64,000 nt of DNA from Cyclobacteriaceae bacterium (GTDB lineage Bacteria > Bacteroidota > Bacteroidia > Cytophagales > Cyclobacteriaceae): the NCBI GenBank assembly GCA_028285445.1, contig JANQPQ010000012.1:62001-126000 (forward strand). Direction: 5' to 3'. The notes beneath the pieces were generated by a model. It had not been told where the DNA came from. It did no database searches and saw only the letters and a program-made list of their open reading frames with translations. Positions 8,107-17,499 of the stretch are shown here, in pieces. Each line of letters opens with the position of its first letter. Position 1 is the first letter of the stretch. The translations under genes and the position numbers were made by a program.

Positions 8107-8576
8107 CAGTTCAGTTTCATTCTTTTCAATTCCCTGGCTTGATCTTTTTCCTTTATACTCTCTCTCTTGTCGTGTACGCGTTTCCCTTTCGCCATGGCAA
8201 TTTCCAGCTTGGCTAGTCCTCTCTCATTTACAAAAAGACGCAGCGGTATTATTGTTAAGCCCTTCTCTTTGGTCTTCTTCTCCAGCTTTCTCAACTCAGC
8301 TCTGTTTAGTAACAACTTACGCTCTCTTTTGGGTTCGTGATTATAGTGCCCTCCCTGCTTGTACTGGGAAATTTGCATCTCACGTATGAATAATTCCTGG
8401 TTGGTGAATGAGCAGAATCCATCTTGTAAATTGGCCTTACCCTCCCGAATAGATTTTATCTCAGTGCCAGTGAGCACAATGCCTGCCACGAATTTATCCA
8501 AGATCTCAAATTCGAAAGTAGCCTTTCTATTTCTGATATTGATCTGATCTGTTGTTGCGTTACTTCCCTTTGCCAT
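8106..8576 (-). CDS. smpB: SsrA-binding protein SmpB
   Basis: Partner of tmRNA in trans-translation, rescuing stalled ribosomes. 156 residues, normal length. The oligonucleotide-binding core begins NRKATFEFEILDKFVAGIVLTGTEIKSIREG and is followed by the LLLNRAELRKL segment. The basic tail (KGKRVHDKRESIKEKDQARELKR) is the part that enters the ribosomal mRNA channel. Lies in an overlapping operon between the hotdog thioesterase gene (17-bp overlap) and the NlpC/P60-like gene (1-bp overlap). The tmRNA gene itself is not in this window. Confidence 0.97.
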   Translation of the reverse strand: MAKGSNATTDQINIRNRKATFEFEILDKFVAGIVLTGTEIKSIREGKANLQDGFCSFTNQELFIREMQISQYKQGGHYNHEPKRERKLLLNRAELRKLEKKTKEKGLTIIPLRLFVNERGLAKLEIAMAKGKRVHDKRESIKEKDQARELKRMKLN

Positions 8577-8970
8577 CGCCCGCTAAACTAGACAAAATAC
8601 CCTTTATTTTGTCCTTTTTAAGGATTTTTTGGCCGGTTTCGCCGATTGCGATTGTTCTCTCGCCGACAGTTACCTGGTAGCTGCAAATGAGGGTGCTTCC
8701 ATCAAAAGATTCAACATTCGAATAAATGTCTAACTCCTCTCCTAGTAAGGCTGGGCTCTTATGATCTATGCTTAAGTGGGTACCAATTCCCTCTTCGTCA
8801 TCATCAATTACCTCCAGCACGTATTGTCTTGTTGCCCATTCAATATCTCTAGCTAAAGCAAATGTGGAGCAGACTGGATGAACAACCGACTCGTTAAACT
8901 TAGCAACGTCTTCCTGAACTACCGTCTTTTTCAGCCGTTTAGATTCTCCTTTATTTAACAGGCGCTTCAT
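8560..8970 (-). CDS. FlK-like hotdog-fold thioesterase
   Basis: 136 residues with the look of the fluoroacetyl-CoA-thioesterase-like (FlK) hotdog family: an early V-H-P-V-C-S-T-F segment, a hotdog helix (ARDIEWATRQYVLEVI), a central H-K-S-P-A motif in LSIDHKSPALLGEEL, and a final beta strand GERTIAIGETGQKI. The family hydrolyses small acyl-CoA thioesters; the natural substrate here is not deducible and the FlK name does not imply fluoroacetate. The start codon overlaps the tsaD stop (TAATG), so it is likely translated by coupling. Confidence 0.8.
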   Translation of the reverse strand: MKRLLNKGESKRLKKTVVQEDVAKFNESVVHPVCSTFALARDIEWATRQYVLEVIDDDEEGIGTHLSIDHKSPALLGEELDIYSNVESFDGSTLICSYQVTVGERTIAIGETGQKILKKDKIKGILSSLAGDGKGK

Positions 8971-9977
8971 TAGAAAGGCATTCGTGGTAGGGGTCCGGCA
9001 GAAATATCACTAAAACTGCCTGCCTGGAACAAGTAGTGTGCATTCATTGCAATCATGGCTGCATTGTCAGTACAATATTCAAATGCCGGCAAATACAATT
9101 TCCAGCCCTTATCATTTGCTGCCTGCGCCAGGCTCTTTCTTAGAGCACCATTGGCAGAAACCCCACCAGCAACGGCGATCTCACTAATCCCCAATTCACT
9201 ACTAACCTTCACTAACTTCTTCATTAACATATCTATAAGAGCCTGTTGATAGCTGGCACATATATCCGCCAAGTTGCTATTAACGAAATTAAGATCATTC
9301 TTACTATTGTCTCTAACGAAGTAAAGCAAGGCCGTTTTTATGCCACTAAAGGAATAGTCATTCCCGGGCATCTCGGTTCTTGGGAAATTGTACTTGAAGG
9401 GATCACCCGAAGCTGCGTGTTTATCAACCAGCGGTCCACCGGGATACGGCATACCTAAAATTTTCGCGGCTTTGTCGAAAGCTTCTCCTACCGCATCATC
9501 TTTTGTCTCTCCCAGCACTTCCATATGCAGAGGAGAGTCTACCCTTACCAATTGCGTATGCCCCCCACTTACGGTTAAGCATATGAAGGGAAAGTTCGGA
9601 TACGGTTCATCAATAAAATGCGAGATAATGTGGGCCTTCATATGGTGAACACCAATCAAGGGTATGTCTTGAGACAATGCGACCGATTTTGCAAATGAGC
9701 TACCTACCAGCAATGATCCCAAAAGACCAGGCCCCTGGGTGAAAGCTACGGCATCCAAATCCTCTACAGCAATTGAGGCCTCAGACATGGCCTGAGCAAC
9801 AACTGGCACGATATTTCGTTGATGAGCACGAGAGGCTAGTTCAGGAACAACACCCCCATAATTCTGGTGCACCAATTGCGTAGCAACTATATTATTGAGA
9901 ACTTTGCCATTCTTCACCACTGCTGCGGCAGTCTCATCGCAAGAAGATTCTATGGCTAAGATTGTTGGCCCTGTCAT
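8970..9977 (-). CDS. tsaD: tRNA N6-adenosine threonylcarbamoyltransferase TsaD
   Basis: Transfers the threonylcarbamoyl group onto A37 of ANN-decoding tRNAs, working with TsaB, TsaC and TsaE. 335 residues, full length. Motifs: AIESSCDETA at the N-terminus, metal-binding H112 and H116 in HHMKAHI, nucleotide-binding VSGGHTQL, and a late Asp in YCTDNAAMIA. First gene of the operon tsaD-thioesterase-smpB-NlpC-HNH, all overlapping. Its ATG is 24 bp from the start of the divergent TamB-like gene. Confidence 0.98.
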   Translation of the reverse strand: MTGPTILAIESSCDETAAAVVKNGKVLNNIVATQLVHQNYGGVVPELASRAHQRNIVPVVAQAMSEASIAVEDLDAVAFTQGPGLLGSLLVGSSFAKSVALSQDIPLIGVHHMKAHIISHFIDEPYPNFPFICLTVSGGHTQLVRVDSPLHMEVLGETKDDAVGEAFDKAAKILGMPYPGGPLVDKHAASGDPFKYNFPRTEMPGNDYSFSGIKTALLYFVRDNSKNDLNFVNSNLADICASYQQALIDMLMKKLVKVSSELGISEIAVAGGVSANGALRKSLAQAANDKGWKLYLPAFEYCTDNAAMIAMNAHYLFQAGSFSDISAGPLPRMPF

Positions 9978-10001
9978 ACGCTAACTAAACCATGCTAAAA
10001 T

Positions 10002-13000
10002 TTGGCGCAAGTTATTAAAAAACGCTTCTTCAAAGTAGTCTTCTGGGCTATAGCGTCTCTATTAATACTACTTGTGGCGCTCACATCCGCTATCCAGATT
10101 CCCTATATCCAAACAAAGCTGGTGCAGAAATCTACGAACATCATTACCAGCAGAACCGGATTCCCGTCGGAAATTGAGTATGTCAATATTAACTGGTTTG
10201 ATCAAATGGCTATTAGAGGGCTAAAAATCTATGATGACCAGGATAGTCTTATGATCGCTGCTGAAGAAGCTTTAGTAGACTTTGAGATAGCAACACTTTT
10301 CAATAACGCTGCACGATCAATCGATGCCATTAAATTGTTTAATGCAAAAGTAGTCGTTCGCAAGAATGCAGCGGACAGTACAGTCAATATAACTCGCTTT
10401 GTAAAAAACTTAAGAAGTTCATTTGCAAAGCCGGGCGAAGGTAAAGCAGCATTTGCTATCGGCGAGGTTAAGCTGTTTGAAGCCTCATTCTCTTACGTGG
10501 ATCCTCGTAAGGACTCTATATTCAATGGGTTTGATTATCATCATTTTACTGTTGAAAAGATCAAAGCCGAGGTCTCATCTTTTACCGTAAATTCTGATAC
10601 CGTAGCTTTCAAAGTTGATAAGCTGAGTGGCTCTGATCAAAAAACGGGCCTGCAGGTTACAAGACTCAATACCTACTTTTCCATATCTCAACGAGAGATG
10701 AAATTCAAGGGCCTGGATCTTGAGGTTGGCAAATCTCACATTAAGGATTCCGTAACATTCCATTTTAATGGCTCACAGAATCTTAGCTACTTTAACGATA
10801 GTGTTGATGTTACAGCAGGTTTTCGAGAATCCATTATTGACAGCCAAGATCTCGCTTTATTCGCCCCTACATTACGTAGGTACAATGAAGTTTATTTATT
10901 CTCAGGAAACTTTAAAGGCAAAGTCACTGATTTTAGAATTCGCAACATGGATTTCCGCTTTGGTAGCCGGAGCTCACTGCGAGGAAGTCTTGAAATCGCA
11001 GGTCTGCCAAATGTGGCTGAGTCCTTCATCATAGCTGACCTCAGAAACTCAAATGTACTCACTGAAGACCTTCAGCCATATCTCTCTGAAAAAAGTTATT
11101 CCCGGCTATCTAAGTTGGGTAGGTTAGATTTCACTGGTAACATTATTGGCTTTCCGAATGACTTTGTGGCTCAGGGAAGCATCAATACTTCACTTGGGAG
11201 ATTGATAAGTGATGTAAACTTGAAACTGGATCGTGACCCAAGCCAAACCACATACAAGGGAGTGGTTACTACTGAAGATTTTGATCTCGGCGAGTACACC
11301 GGCAATAAAAAAGCGTTTCAGAAAGTTAGTCTCAGCGGAAGCCTGGAAGGCAAAGGGTTTACGCTTGAAGAGGCTAATTTCTCTCTGGAGGGTGAAATTG
11401 AGTCAATTGGAGTTAATGGTTACGATTACAGCAACATCCGCACAAATGCTCAATTTGCCAAGGAATTTTTTGATGGTAGCATAGCCATTAACGACCCAAA
11501 CCTGAAATTTGATGCCATCGGCTCAATTGATTTTCGGGAACGTAAGAATTTGGTAAACGTGAAAGGAACCCTGGACACCGCCTTTCTGAAAAGGATAAAT
11601 GTGCTTAAAGAAGATATCTTCCTCAGAACCGAATTGGACTTAAATGTAACTGGCCTGCACATTGATAGTATTTTGGGTAGTGCAAACCTTAGAAACACCC
11701 TGATGCTTTATGAGGATAGAAACCTCAGCGTAGGTTCTTTAGAAGTTGTCTCGGGCAAATCAGGTGACGGGCGATCACTGCACATTGAATCTAACAATGT
11801 GGAAATCAACATTAATGGCACCTATGACTATAGTGTTGCCTATAAAAAGCTCAAAGAACTTTACGTTGAGTACTTGTTAAAAATTACTAATGATGCGGAC
11901 TCCATACAGTCCTACTATGCTAACAAGGTTCCAGACTACGAGAATCGGTTCAATTTCAGCTATGACATTGATTTACGAAATATCAACCCTTTGCTAAATC
12001 TATTTGAACCGGAGGCCTATGTTTCCAAAAACACAACGATCGATGGTATGGTGATAGGTGGCTATACTTCCATTCTTTCTCTAAACTCTTCAATTGACAC
12101 CGTTGTCTATCATGGAAATGCATTTTTCGACAATGAAATAGAACTAAGTAGTTCTAAAGTACAGGATAGCACTGACATACTATCGCTTGGATTTATCTAT
12201 AGTCGAGCGCAGGAATTCGAAATTTCAACTGATACCAAAAACCTAATTCTTGAGGCTACCTGGGATAATAATCATGTGGATTTCAACTTTAATATTGAAC
12301 AAGAAGGCCTTGATAACTATGCCGACATTGATGGCGAATTGAACTTCCTTAGAGATGAAACTCAAATCCGTATTCTTCCATCTGATGTTCAGGCCCTGAA
12401 CGAAAAATGGAAAATTGGCGAAGGGAATATGATCTCATTAATAGATAAAGAGGTGCTGTTTCGAAATTTACAGATTTCTAACGATGAGCAATCAATAGGT
12501 TTAGAGGGTGCAATATCCTCTGATATCAACAAGTCGCTTACCCTCAGTGTTCGACAACTACAGTTAGAGAACCTAAATCCAATATTGCGAAGGGACATAA
12601 GCGGAATGGCGGAAGGTTTCGTACGTCTCAGTGGTGCCTTTGGGGAAACCCGCATTGAGAGCCAGTTTGATATAAATGAGCTAGCTATTGAACAATTTGG
12701 TATTGGCGACATTACCGCTCTGAGCAAATGGGATAACCTCCAAAAGCGCTTCGATCTGGAGTTCTTCCTTGATCGCGAGCGAGCAAGACTTGTAGATGTA
12801 CAGGGGACTTTCACACCAGGAGCTAGTGACAATAGCCTCGATTTGAAAGCAAGTCTTAAAAAAGCTAACCTCTCAATAGTTGAACCTTTTATCAGCAACT
12901 ACTTTAGTGATATTGATGGCAGCGCCACCGGAGAGTTTACCATCCAGGGAACACCTGCCCGCTTGATACTGGGAGGCACTGGGGAGATTAACGAAGGTGC

Positions 13001-14543
13001 TATCAAGGTAGATTATCTAAATACTACCTATACCTTCAATAGTGGCTTGTTTCTCAATGAGAACTCCGTCTTGTTTAATAACCTTGAATTAATGGATAAG
13101 AACCTAAACAAAGCAACGCTCAATGGGGGCTTTTTCCATGAAGGGTTCAAGAATACGGCTATAAATGCGAAGGGTTCTCTGGATAACTTTTTGGTACTTA
13201 ATACCACAGCTGCTGACAATGATCTGTTTTATGGAACTGGCCTCGTGACTGGCACCATTGATTTTTTGGGCTCAATCAACAATATGAATATCTCGGCTGA
13301 AGCTACTACCAACCGGGGAACCAGGGTTTTTATTCCTATTGGCGGTACAGAAAGTATTGAGCAAGAAGATTTCATCAACTTTGTGAGTTTCACGGATTCT
13401 ACCACTACCGCAACCGTCGAAGAAGATGATAAAGTTGATTTGCGTGGGCTCAATCTTGATTTTGACCTGGACATAACTCCAGATGCTTATGCGGAGATAA
13501 TTTTCGATATCAAGGCTGGCGATATCATCAGAGGACGTGGAAACGGTAAGCTTAAACTGCAGATTGACACCCAGGGAGAGTTCAATATGTTTGGTGATTA
13601 CGAGTTTGAAGAGGGCGGTTACAATTTCACTCTTTACAACATCATCAATAAGGAATTTGAAATTCTGCCCAAAAGTAGCATCAGCTGGGCTGGAGATCCC
13701 TACCAAGGTTTACTCAATATTGACGCAACCTATCGCCAATTGGCTTCGATGTCTCCTTTATTTTCAAGTACAGACAGTGCCTTTTATTCTCATCCGGATG
13801 TACAACGAAGGTATCCGACTCAAGTAATTTTGGATTTGAACGGACCGCTGCTAACTCCCACAATCGATTTTGACATAGAGATAAGTGACTACCCTGAAAA
13901 TATTACCGTTGGTAGCAACACCATTAGCCTGGAAACTACCGTAGCGGCTCTAAAATCCAGGTTGGAGTCCAATGAGCAGGAGTTAAAACGGCAGGTATTC
14001 AGCTTGGTGATATTACGGAGATTCTCACCTGAAGACGAACCCTTCAGGGCCAGTGGATCTTTCGGCAATAGTGTAAGTGAATTCATATCTAACCAGCTTA
14101 GTTACTGGATAACGCAGGTTGATGAGAACCTGGAAATAGATGTTGATCTTGGAAACCTGGATGACGAAGCCTTCAACACTTTCCAACTGCGGCTTTCCTA
14201 TACATTTCTTGATGGCCGTTTAAGAGTAACCAGGGATGGCGGCTTTACAAATCAGGATCGGCAAGCGGATGTATCCAGTATTGCCGGCGATTGGACAGTA
14301 GAATATCTATTAACTGAAGACGGCAAGTTAAGGGTTAAGATGTACAACAGAACAAACTTCAATACCCTGACCGGACTTGAGAATGAAACTACAACAACCG
14401 CCGGGGTTAGTTTGCTCCATACTCAGAGCTTCGATGAGATCAAAGACCTGTTTCGGCGTGTTCGAAAAAAGAAGAACAGCCAACCCACGAAGGAAGTTGT
14501 TCCTACCGCAGCCATCACCGAAGAGAAAAAATCCCACCAATAG
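10002..14543 (+). CDS. TamB-like translocation/assembly protein (DUF490)
   Basis: A 1513-residue envelope protein. One N-terminal membrane segment (about 12-32) is followed by a very long, beta-rich region of repeating short strands and a C-terminal DUF490/TamB domain (about 1130-1480, with DLDLDITPDAYAEIIFDIKAGD and TVEYLLTEDGKLRVKMYNRTN-like features). TamB proteins span the periplasm and help insert outer-membrane proteins or carry phospholipids. The start is a TTG at 10002: an in-frame TAA lies at 9996-9998, and the nearby ATG at 9992 is out of frame and stops after eight codons. Followed 5 bp later by the DUF2279 gene. The start codon is the weak point. Confidence 0.93.
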   Translation: MAQVIKKRFFKVVFWAIASLLILLVALTSAIQIPYIQTKLVQKSTNIITSRTGFPSEIEYVNINWFDQMAIRGLKIYDDQDSLMIAAEEALVDFEIATLFNNAARSIDAIKLFNAKVVVRKNAADSTVNITRFVKNLRSSFAKPGEGKAAFAIGEVKLFEASFSYVDPRKDSIFNGFDYHHFTVEKIKAEVSSFTVNSDTVAFKVDKLSGSDQKTGLQVTRLNTYFSISQREMKFKGLDLEVGKSHIKDSVTFHFNGSQNLSYFNDSVDVTAGFRESIIDSQDLALFAPTLRRYNEVYLFSGNFKGKVTDFRIRNMDFRFGSRSSLRGSLEIAGLPNVAESFIIADLRNSNVLTEDLQPYLSEKSYSRLSKLGRLDFTGNIIGFPNDFVAQGSINTSLGRLISDVNLKLDRDPSQTTYKGVVTTEDFDLGEYTGNKKAFQKVSLSGSLEGKGFTLEEANFSLEGEIESIGVNGYDYSNIRTNAQFAKEFFDGSIAINDPNLKFDAIGSIDFRERKNLVNVKGTLDTAFLKRINVLKEDIFLRTELDLNVTGLHIDSILGSANLRNTLMLYEDRNLSVGSLEVVSGKSGDGRSLHIESNNVEININGTYDYSVAYKKLKELYVEYLLKITNDADSIQSYYANKVPDYENRFNFSYDIDLRNINPLLNLFEPEAYVSKNTTIDGMVIGGYTSILSLNSSIDTVVYHGNAFFDNEIELSSSKVQDSTDILSLGFIYSRAQEFEISTDTKNLILEATWDNNHVDFNFNIEQEGLDNYADIDGELNFLRDETQIRILPSDVQALNEKWKIGEGNMISLIDKEVLFRNLQISNDEQSIGLEGAISSDINKSLTLSVRQLQLENLNPILRRDISGMAEGFVRLSGAFGETRIESQFDINELAIEQFGIGDITALSKWDNLQKRFDLEFFLDRERARLVDVQGTFTPGASDNSLDLKASLKKANLSIVEPFISNYFSDIDGSATGEFTIQGTPARLILGGTGEINEGAIKVDYLNTTYTFNSGLFLNENSVLFNNLELMDKNLNKATLNGGFFHEGFKNTAINAKGSLDNFLVLNTTAADNDLFYGTGLVTGTIDFLGSINNMNISAEATTNRGTRVFIPIGGTESIEQEDFINFVSFTDSTTTATVEEDDKVDLRGLNLDFDLDITPDAYAEIIFDIKAGDIIRGRGNGKLKLQIDTQGEFNMFGDYEFEEGGYNFTLYNIINKEFEILPKSSISWAGDPYQGLLNIDATYRQLASMSPLFSSTDSAFYSHPDVQRRYPTQVILDLNGPLLTPTIDFDIEISDYPENITVGSNTISLETTVAALKSRLESNEQELKRQVFSLVILRRFSPEDEPFRASGSFGNSVSEFISNQLSYWITQVDENLEIDVDLGNLDDEAFNTFQLRLSYTFLDGRLRVTRDGGFTNQDRQADVSSIAGDWTVEYLLTEDGKLRVKMYNRTNFNTLTGLENETTTTAGVSLLHTQSFDEIKDLFRRVRKKKNSQPTKEVVPTAAITEEKKSHQ

Positions 14544-14548
14544 GGTAT

Positions 14549-15424
14549 ATGAAAATCCTTTCCGTCATTTTCATTCTATGCTGCTCTCTGCAGGCAGGCG
14601 CTCAATCACAATCCGATTCAGTCAATCGTAAGCGTTTGAATACGGTGCTAATTTCCGGTGGTATCGGTTACACAGCCGGCTTGATAGGGCTGAATCAACT
14701 TTGGTATAGCAAATTCCCAAGGGAGAAGTTCCACTTCTTTAATGATAATAGCCAGTGGTTGCAGATCGACAAGGTAGGGCACTTCTACACCTCATTTCAT
14801 TTAGCCAACAGTACCTACAGCGTATTGCGCTGGACTGGACTGGAAAAGAGAAAATCATATCTGTGGGGAAGTATCGCAGGAGCTACCCTCCTACTGCCCA
14901 TTGAGATTATGGATGGCTTTTCCAGCGAGTTTGGTGCGTCATACGGAGACATAATTGCAAATACGCTGGGAGCGGGTCTTTTCTATTCTCAGCAGTTAGC
15001 TTGGGGAGAAAACCGAATCAAACCAAAATTCTCATTCAACCGTTCAAGCCTTTCTTCACAAAGGCCAAATGTGCTTGGCGACGGACTCCATGAAGAACTG
15101 CTTAAAGACTACAATGGGCAAACCTACTGGCTGGTATTTGACATGGATAGGTTTAATGTTCATTTTTTACCAAGTTGGATAAATCTTGCTGTGGGCTATG
15201 GGGGTTACGGAATGATTTCCGCCTCCAGAACTTCTAATATTAGCCAAGGCCTCAATCCCACACGACAATATTACCTGGCACTGGATTTCGATCTTACCAC
15301 AATTAACACGCGGAGTAAGTTCTTAAAAACGGTATTTCATGCACTTGATTTAATTCATTTGCCGGCTCCGGCGATAGAATATAACAAACGGCAAAATCTT
15401 AAGGCTCATTTGTTATTTTTCTAA
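14549..15424 (+). CDS. DUF2279 family envelope protein
   Basis: 291 residues with a signal peptide (cleavage probably after QAGA, about residue 19). The DUF2279/YfiM-like region shows the family hallmarks: a segment around WLQIDKVGHFYTSFHLANS, a membrane-like stretch with E in LLPIEIMDGFSSEFGASYGDIIANTLGA, and a soluble tail with alternating beta strands. The family is uncharacterised and predicted to sit in or at the membrane. It lies 5 bp after the TamB-like gene on the same strand, so it may share a role in outer-membrane building, which is inference from position only. Confidence 0.82.
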   Translation: MKILSVIFILCCSLQAGAQSQSDSVNRKRLNTVLISGGIGYTAGLIGLNQLWYSKFPREKFHFFNDNSQWLQIDKVGHFYTSFHLANSTYSVLRWTGLEKRKSYLWGSIAGATLLLPIEIMDGFSSEFGASYGDIIANTLGAGLFYSQQLAWGENRIKPKFSFNRSSLSSQRPNVLGDGLHEELLKDYNGQTYWLVFDMDRFNVHFLPSWINLAVGYGGYGMISASRTSNISQGLNPTRQYYLALDFDLTTINTRSKFLKTVFHALDLIHLPAPAIEYNKRQNLKAHLLFF

Positions 15425-15489
15425 ATCTTATCAGCAGACTTGCTATATTAGTAGAAATGTCACTTTAATCTAATCCCATTCCAAGCACT

Positions 15490-15891
15490 ATGGACCTTAA
15501 CAGCTTTATGGAAAAATTCGCCGCTGAAATCAACGGTCAATATTCCGAGTATGACAGTAGCAAATCAGTAATTATAGTACCAACCGAAAATGAGCGCTTT
15601 CAAACAGTGTATGGCACTATTAAGGAAAGTGACAAGTATAATGGCAGATCAGGTATTGAATTCAATACGAAAGTTTGCCCGATGGATGACTCCATAGATC
15701 TAAAATCTCTTCTTGAACAGAATGGTAAATTCTGCCACGCCAAATTTATAATCGAAGATGATTTTATTAAGGTTGAAGGTTCCGCATTCGTAGATACTGC
15801 AACGGAAGATCAGCTGAAAGAAATCATTCAGGAAGTGGCAACAGTCGCCGACGAGTCAGAAAAGAGGATCACCGGCAAGGATATCTACTAA
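15490..15891 (+). CDS. Conserved protein of unknown function
   Basis: 133 residues, acidic, soluble, no signal peptide or membrane segment. Begins MDLNSFMEKFAAEI; predicted to alternate helix and strand, with a helical C-terminus (EDQLKEIIQEVATVADESEKRI). The alpha-beta layout is loosely like YbjN or type III chaperone folds, but I cannot name a family. The ATG at 15490 follows 65 bp of AT-rich sequence without a clear promoter. The gene ends 40 bp before RNase P RNA. Two cysteines (CPMDD, FCHAK) are present. It is a real reading frame by length and codon pattern. Confidence 0.65.
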   Translation: MDLNSFMEKFAAEINGQYSEYDSSKSVIIVPTENERFQTVYGTIKESDKYNGRSGIEFNTKVCPMDDSIDLKSLLEQNGKFCHAKFIIEDDFIKVEGSAFVDTATEDQLKEIIQEVATVADESEKRITGKDIY

Positions 15892-15918
15892 ATCGGCTAC
15901 TCATTATCCAATAATTCT

Positions 15919-15926
15919 TAATTTTG
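15919..15926 (+). promoter_or_regulatory. Bacteroidota -7 promoter element for RNase P RNA
   Basis: TAATTTTG matches the Bacteroidota consensus TAnnTTTG and ends 5 bp before the 5' strand of RNase P helix P1 at 15931, the spacing expected for transcription start. No good TTTG box is seen about 19-21 bp upstream. Confidence 0.65.
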
Positions 15927-15930
15927 GACC

Positions 15931-16308
15931 GTATGTGAGCAGGCTTATCGCTCTTGCAAAAGAGAGGAAAGTCCGGACAACATAGGGTATCGTACTTCCT
16001 AACGGGAAGGTCCTGAAGAAATTTAGGAACAGAAAGTGCAACAGAAAGTATACCGCTCGCCTTTGGCGAGTAAGGGTGAAATGGTGAGGTAAGAGCTCAC
16101 CGCCTTTGAGGTGACTCAAAGGGCACGGTAAACCTTACGAGTTGAAAGACCAAATAGGCTCCATCACCAATCGGTAACCGGCGACCCGTCGGTGTCTTTT
16201 GACGGTGGAGCGGGTAGGTTGCTCGACCTCGGTAGTGATACCGGGGCCAGATAAATGATAAGCACCGGGCTTGACCTGGTACAGAATCCGGCTTATAAGC
16301 TCACATAC
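15931..16308 (+). ncRNA. rnpB: RNase P RNA, bacterial class A
   Basis: Catalytic RNA that matures tRNA 5' ends. The 5' strand GTATGTGAGC (15931-15940) pairs perfectly with GCTCACATAC (16299-16308) to close helix P1. Conserved blocks are present in order: the GAGGAAAGTCCGGAC segment near 15963, ACAGAAAGTGCAACAGAAAG with the following ACCGC near 16030, GGTAAGGGTGAAA-type J regions near 16070, and the 3' AGATAAATGATAAGC...ACAGAATCCGGCTTA block near 16251-16297. About 378 nt, normal size. A regulator gene starts 17 bp downstream with no visible terminator. Confidence 0.96.
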
Positions 16309-16325
16309 TTTTATTGGAAAATGAC

Positions 16326-17477
16326 ATGGCAAAAATCTTAATTGTAGACGACGAAAAAAGTATCAGAAATACTCTGAAGGAAATACTGGAGTATGAGAAG
16401 TTCGACGTAGAAGAAGCTAAGGACGGCAAGGAGGGATTGGAAACCTTGATAAAGGGCGATTTTGACATCGTACTTTGCGATATTAAAATGCCCCAAATGG
16501 ATGGAATGGAAGTCCTTCAAAAAGCTTCTGAGCTCAATATTGGCACACAGTTTATTATGATCTCCGCTCATGGTACCATCGAAACTGCGGTTGAGGCTAC
16601 TAAGAAGGGCGCCTTCGATTTTATACAGAAGCCACCTGACTTAAACCGTCTACTGCTTACCATCCGAAATGCACTGGATAAGTCTACTTTGGTGACGGAA
16701 ACCAAGGTCCTCAAGAGAAAAATATCTAAGACCTACGACATAGTAGGTGAATCGAAACCAATTGCTACTGTAAAAGAAACAATTGAAAAGGTGGCGCCTA
16801 CCGAAGCACGAGTATTAATTACTGGCCCAAATGGTTCTGGTAAGGAGTTGGTGGCAAGATGGCTGCACGAAAAAAGTAGTCGTGCCGGGGAGCAACTGGT
16901 AGAAGTGAATTGCGCGGCCATTCCATCAGAATTGATAGAAAGTGAGCTATTTGGCCATGAAAAAGGATCCTTCACCTCCGCGGTAAAACAACGTATTGGC
17001 AAATTCGAACAAGCGAATGGTGGCACCTTGTTTCTAGACGAGATTGGAGATATGAGCCTGTCGGCTCAGGCCAAAGTTCTCCGAGCGCTTCAAGAGAACA
17101 AAATAACACGGGTTGGAGGCGATAAAGAGATCAAGGTAGATGTGAGAGTATTTGCTGCCACCAACCAGGATCTGAGGCAATCCATTGAAGAAAAGAAATT
17201 TCGTGAAGACCTGTATCACCGACTAAGTGTAATAGTCATACCGGTTCCTCCGCTAAATGATCGTACTGATGACATACCTTTACTGGTAGATCATTTTCTG
17301 GAACAAATTGCAGGTGAGTATGGCACTAAGAAAAAAGAAATTTCCAAGAAAGCTCTTGACCTTCTCAAGAAACACGACTGGACAGGAAATATAAGAGAAC
17401 TTAGGAACGTGGTGGAACGCCTAATAATTATGAGTGACGAGGAGATAACCGACAAGGAAGTCTCGCAGTACGCGTAG
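16326..17477 (+). CDS. NtrC-type response regulator lacking a DNA-binding domain
   Basis: 383 residues. Receiver domain (about 2-118) has D8/D9, phospho-acceptor D52 and a Lys in IQKPPD. The AAA+ domain (about 140-365) has Walker A GPNGSGKE, the loop GSFTSA in place of GAFTGA, LFLDEIGD and an arginine-finger region FREDLYHRL. The protein ends right after the AAA+ lid (ERLIIMSDEEITDKEVSQYA), so the usual Fis-type HTH is absent. It could activate sigma-54 polymerase from solution or act otherwise. A TTG at 16314 is an alternative start. It follows rnpB by 17 bp, with no kinase gene nearby. Confidence 0.93.
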   Translation: MAKILIVDDEKSIRNTLKEILEYEKFDVEEAKDGKEGLETLIKGDFDIVLCDIKMPQMDGMEVLQKASELNIGTQFIMISAHGTIETAVEATKKGAFDFIQKPPDLNRLLLTIRNALDKSTLVTETKVLKRKISKTYDIVGESKPIATVKETIEKVAPTEARVLITGPNGSGKELVARWLHEKSSRAGEQLVEVNCAAIPSELIESELFGHEKGSFTSAVKQRIGKFEQANGGTLFLDEIGDMSLSAQAKVLRALQENKITRVGGDKEIKVDVRVFAATNQDLRQSIEEKKFREDLYHRLSVIVIPVPPLNDRTDDIPLLVDHFLEQIAGEYGTKKKEISKKALDLLKKHDWTGNIRELRNVVERLIIMSDEEITDKEVSQYA

Positions 17478-17499
17478 AATTGTGCGGAGGTAAATACGC

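Noticed and set aside
9992..10018. Short ATG frame before the TamB-like gene
   Set aside because: Only eight codons, out of frame, and without a visible ribosome site; mentioned only as part of the TTG-start question.
12389..12898. 169-codon minus-strand frame inside the TamB-like gene
   Set aside because: It is the antisense shadow of a long, clearly coding plus-strand gene; composition is Ser/Arg/Leu-rich with no domain.
13272..13706. 144-codon minus-strand frame inside the TamB-like gene
   Set aside because: Antisense shadow of the conserved C-terminal TamB region; no start signal or recognisable motif.
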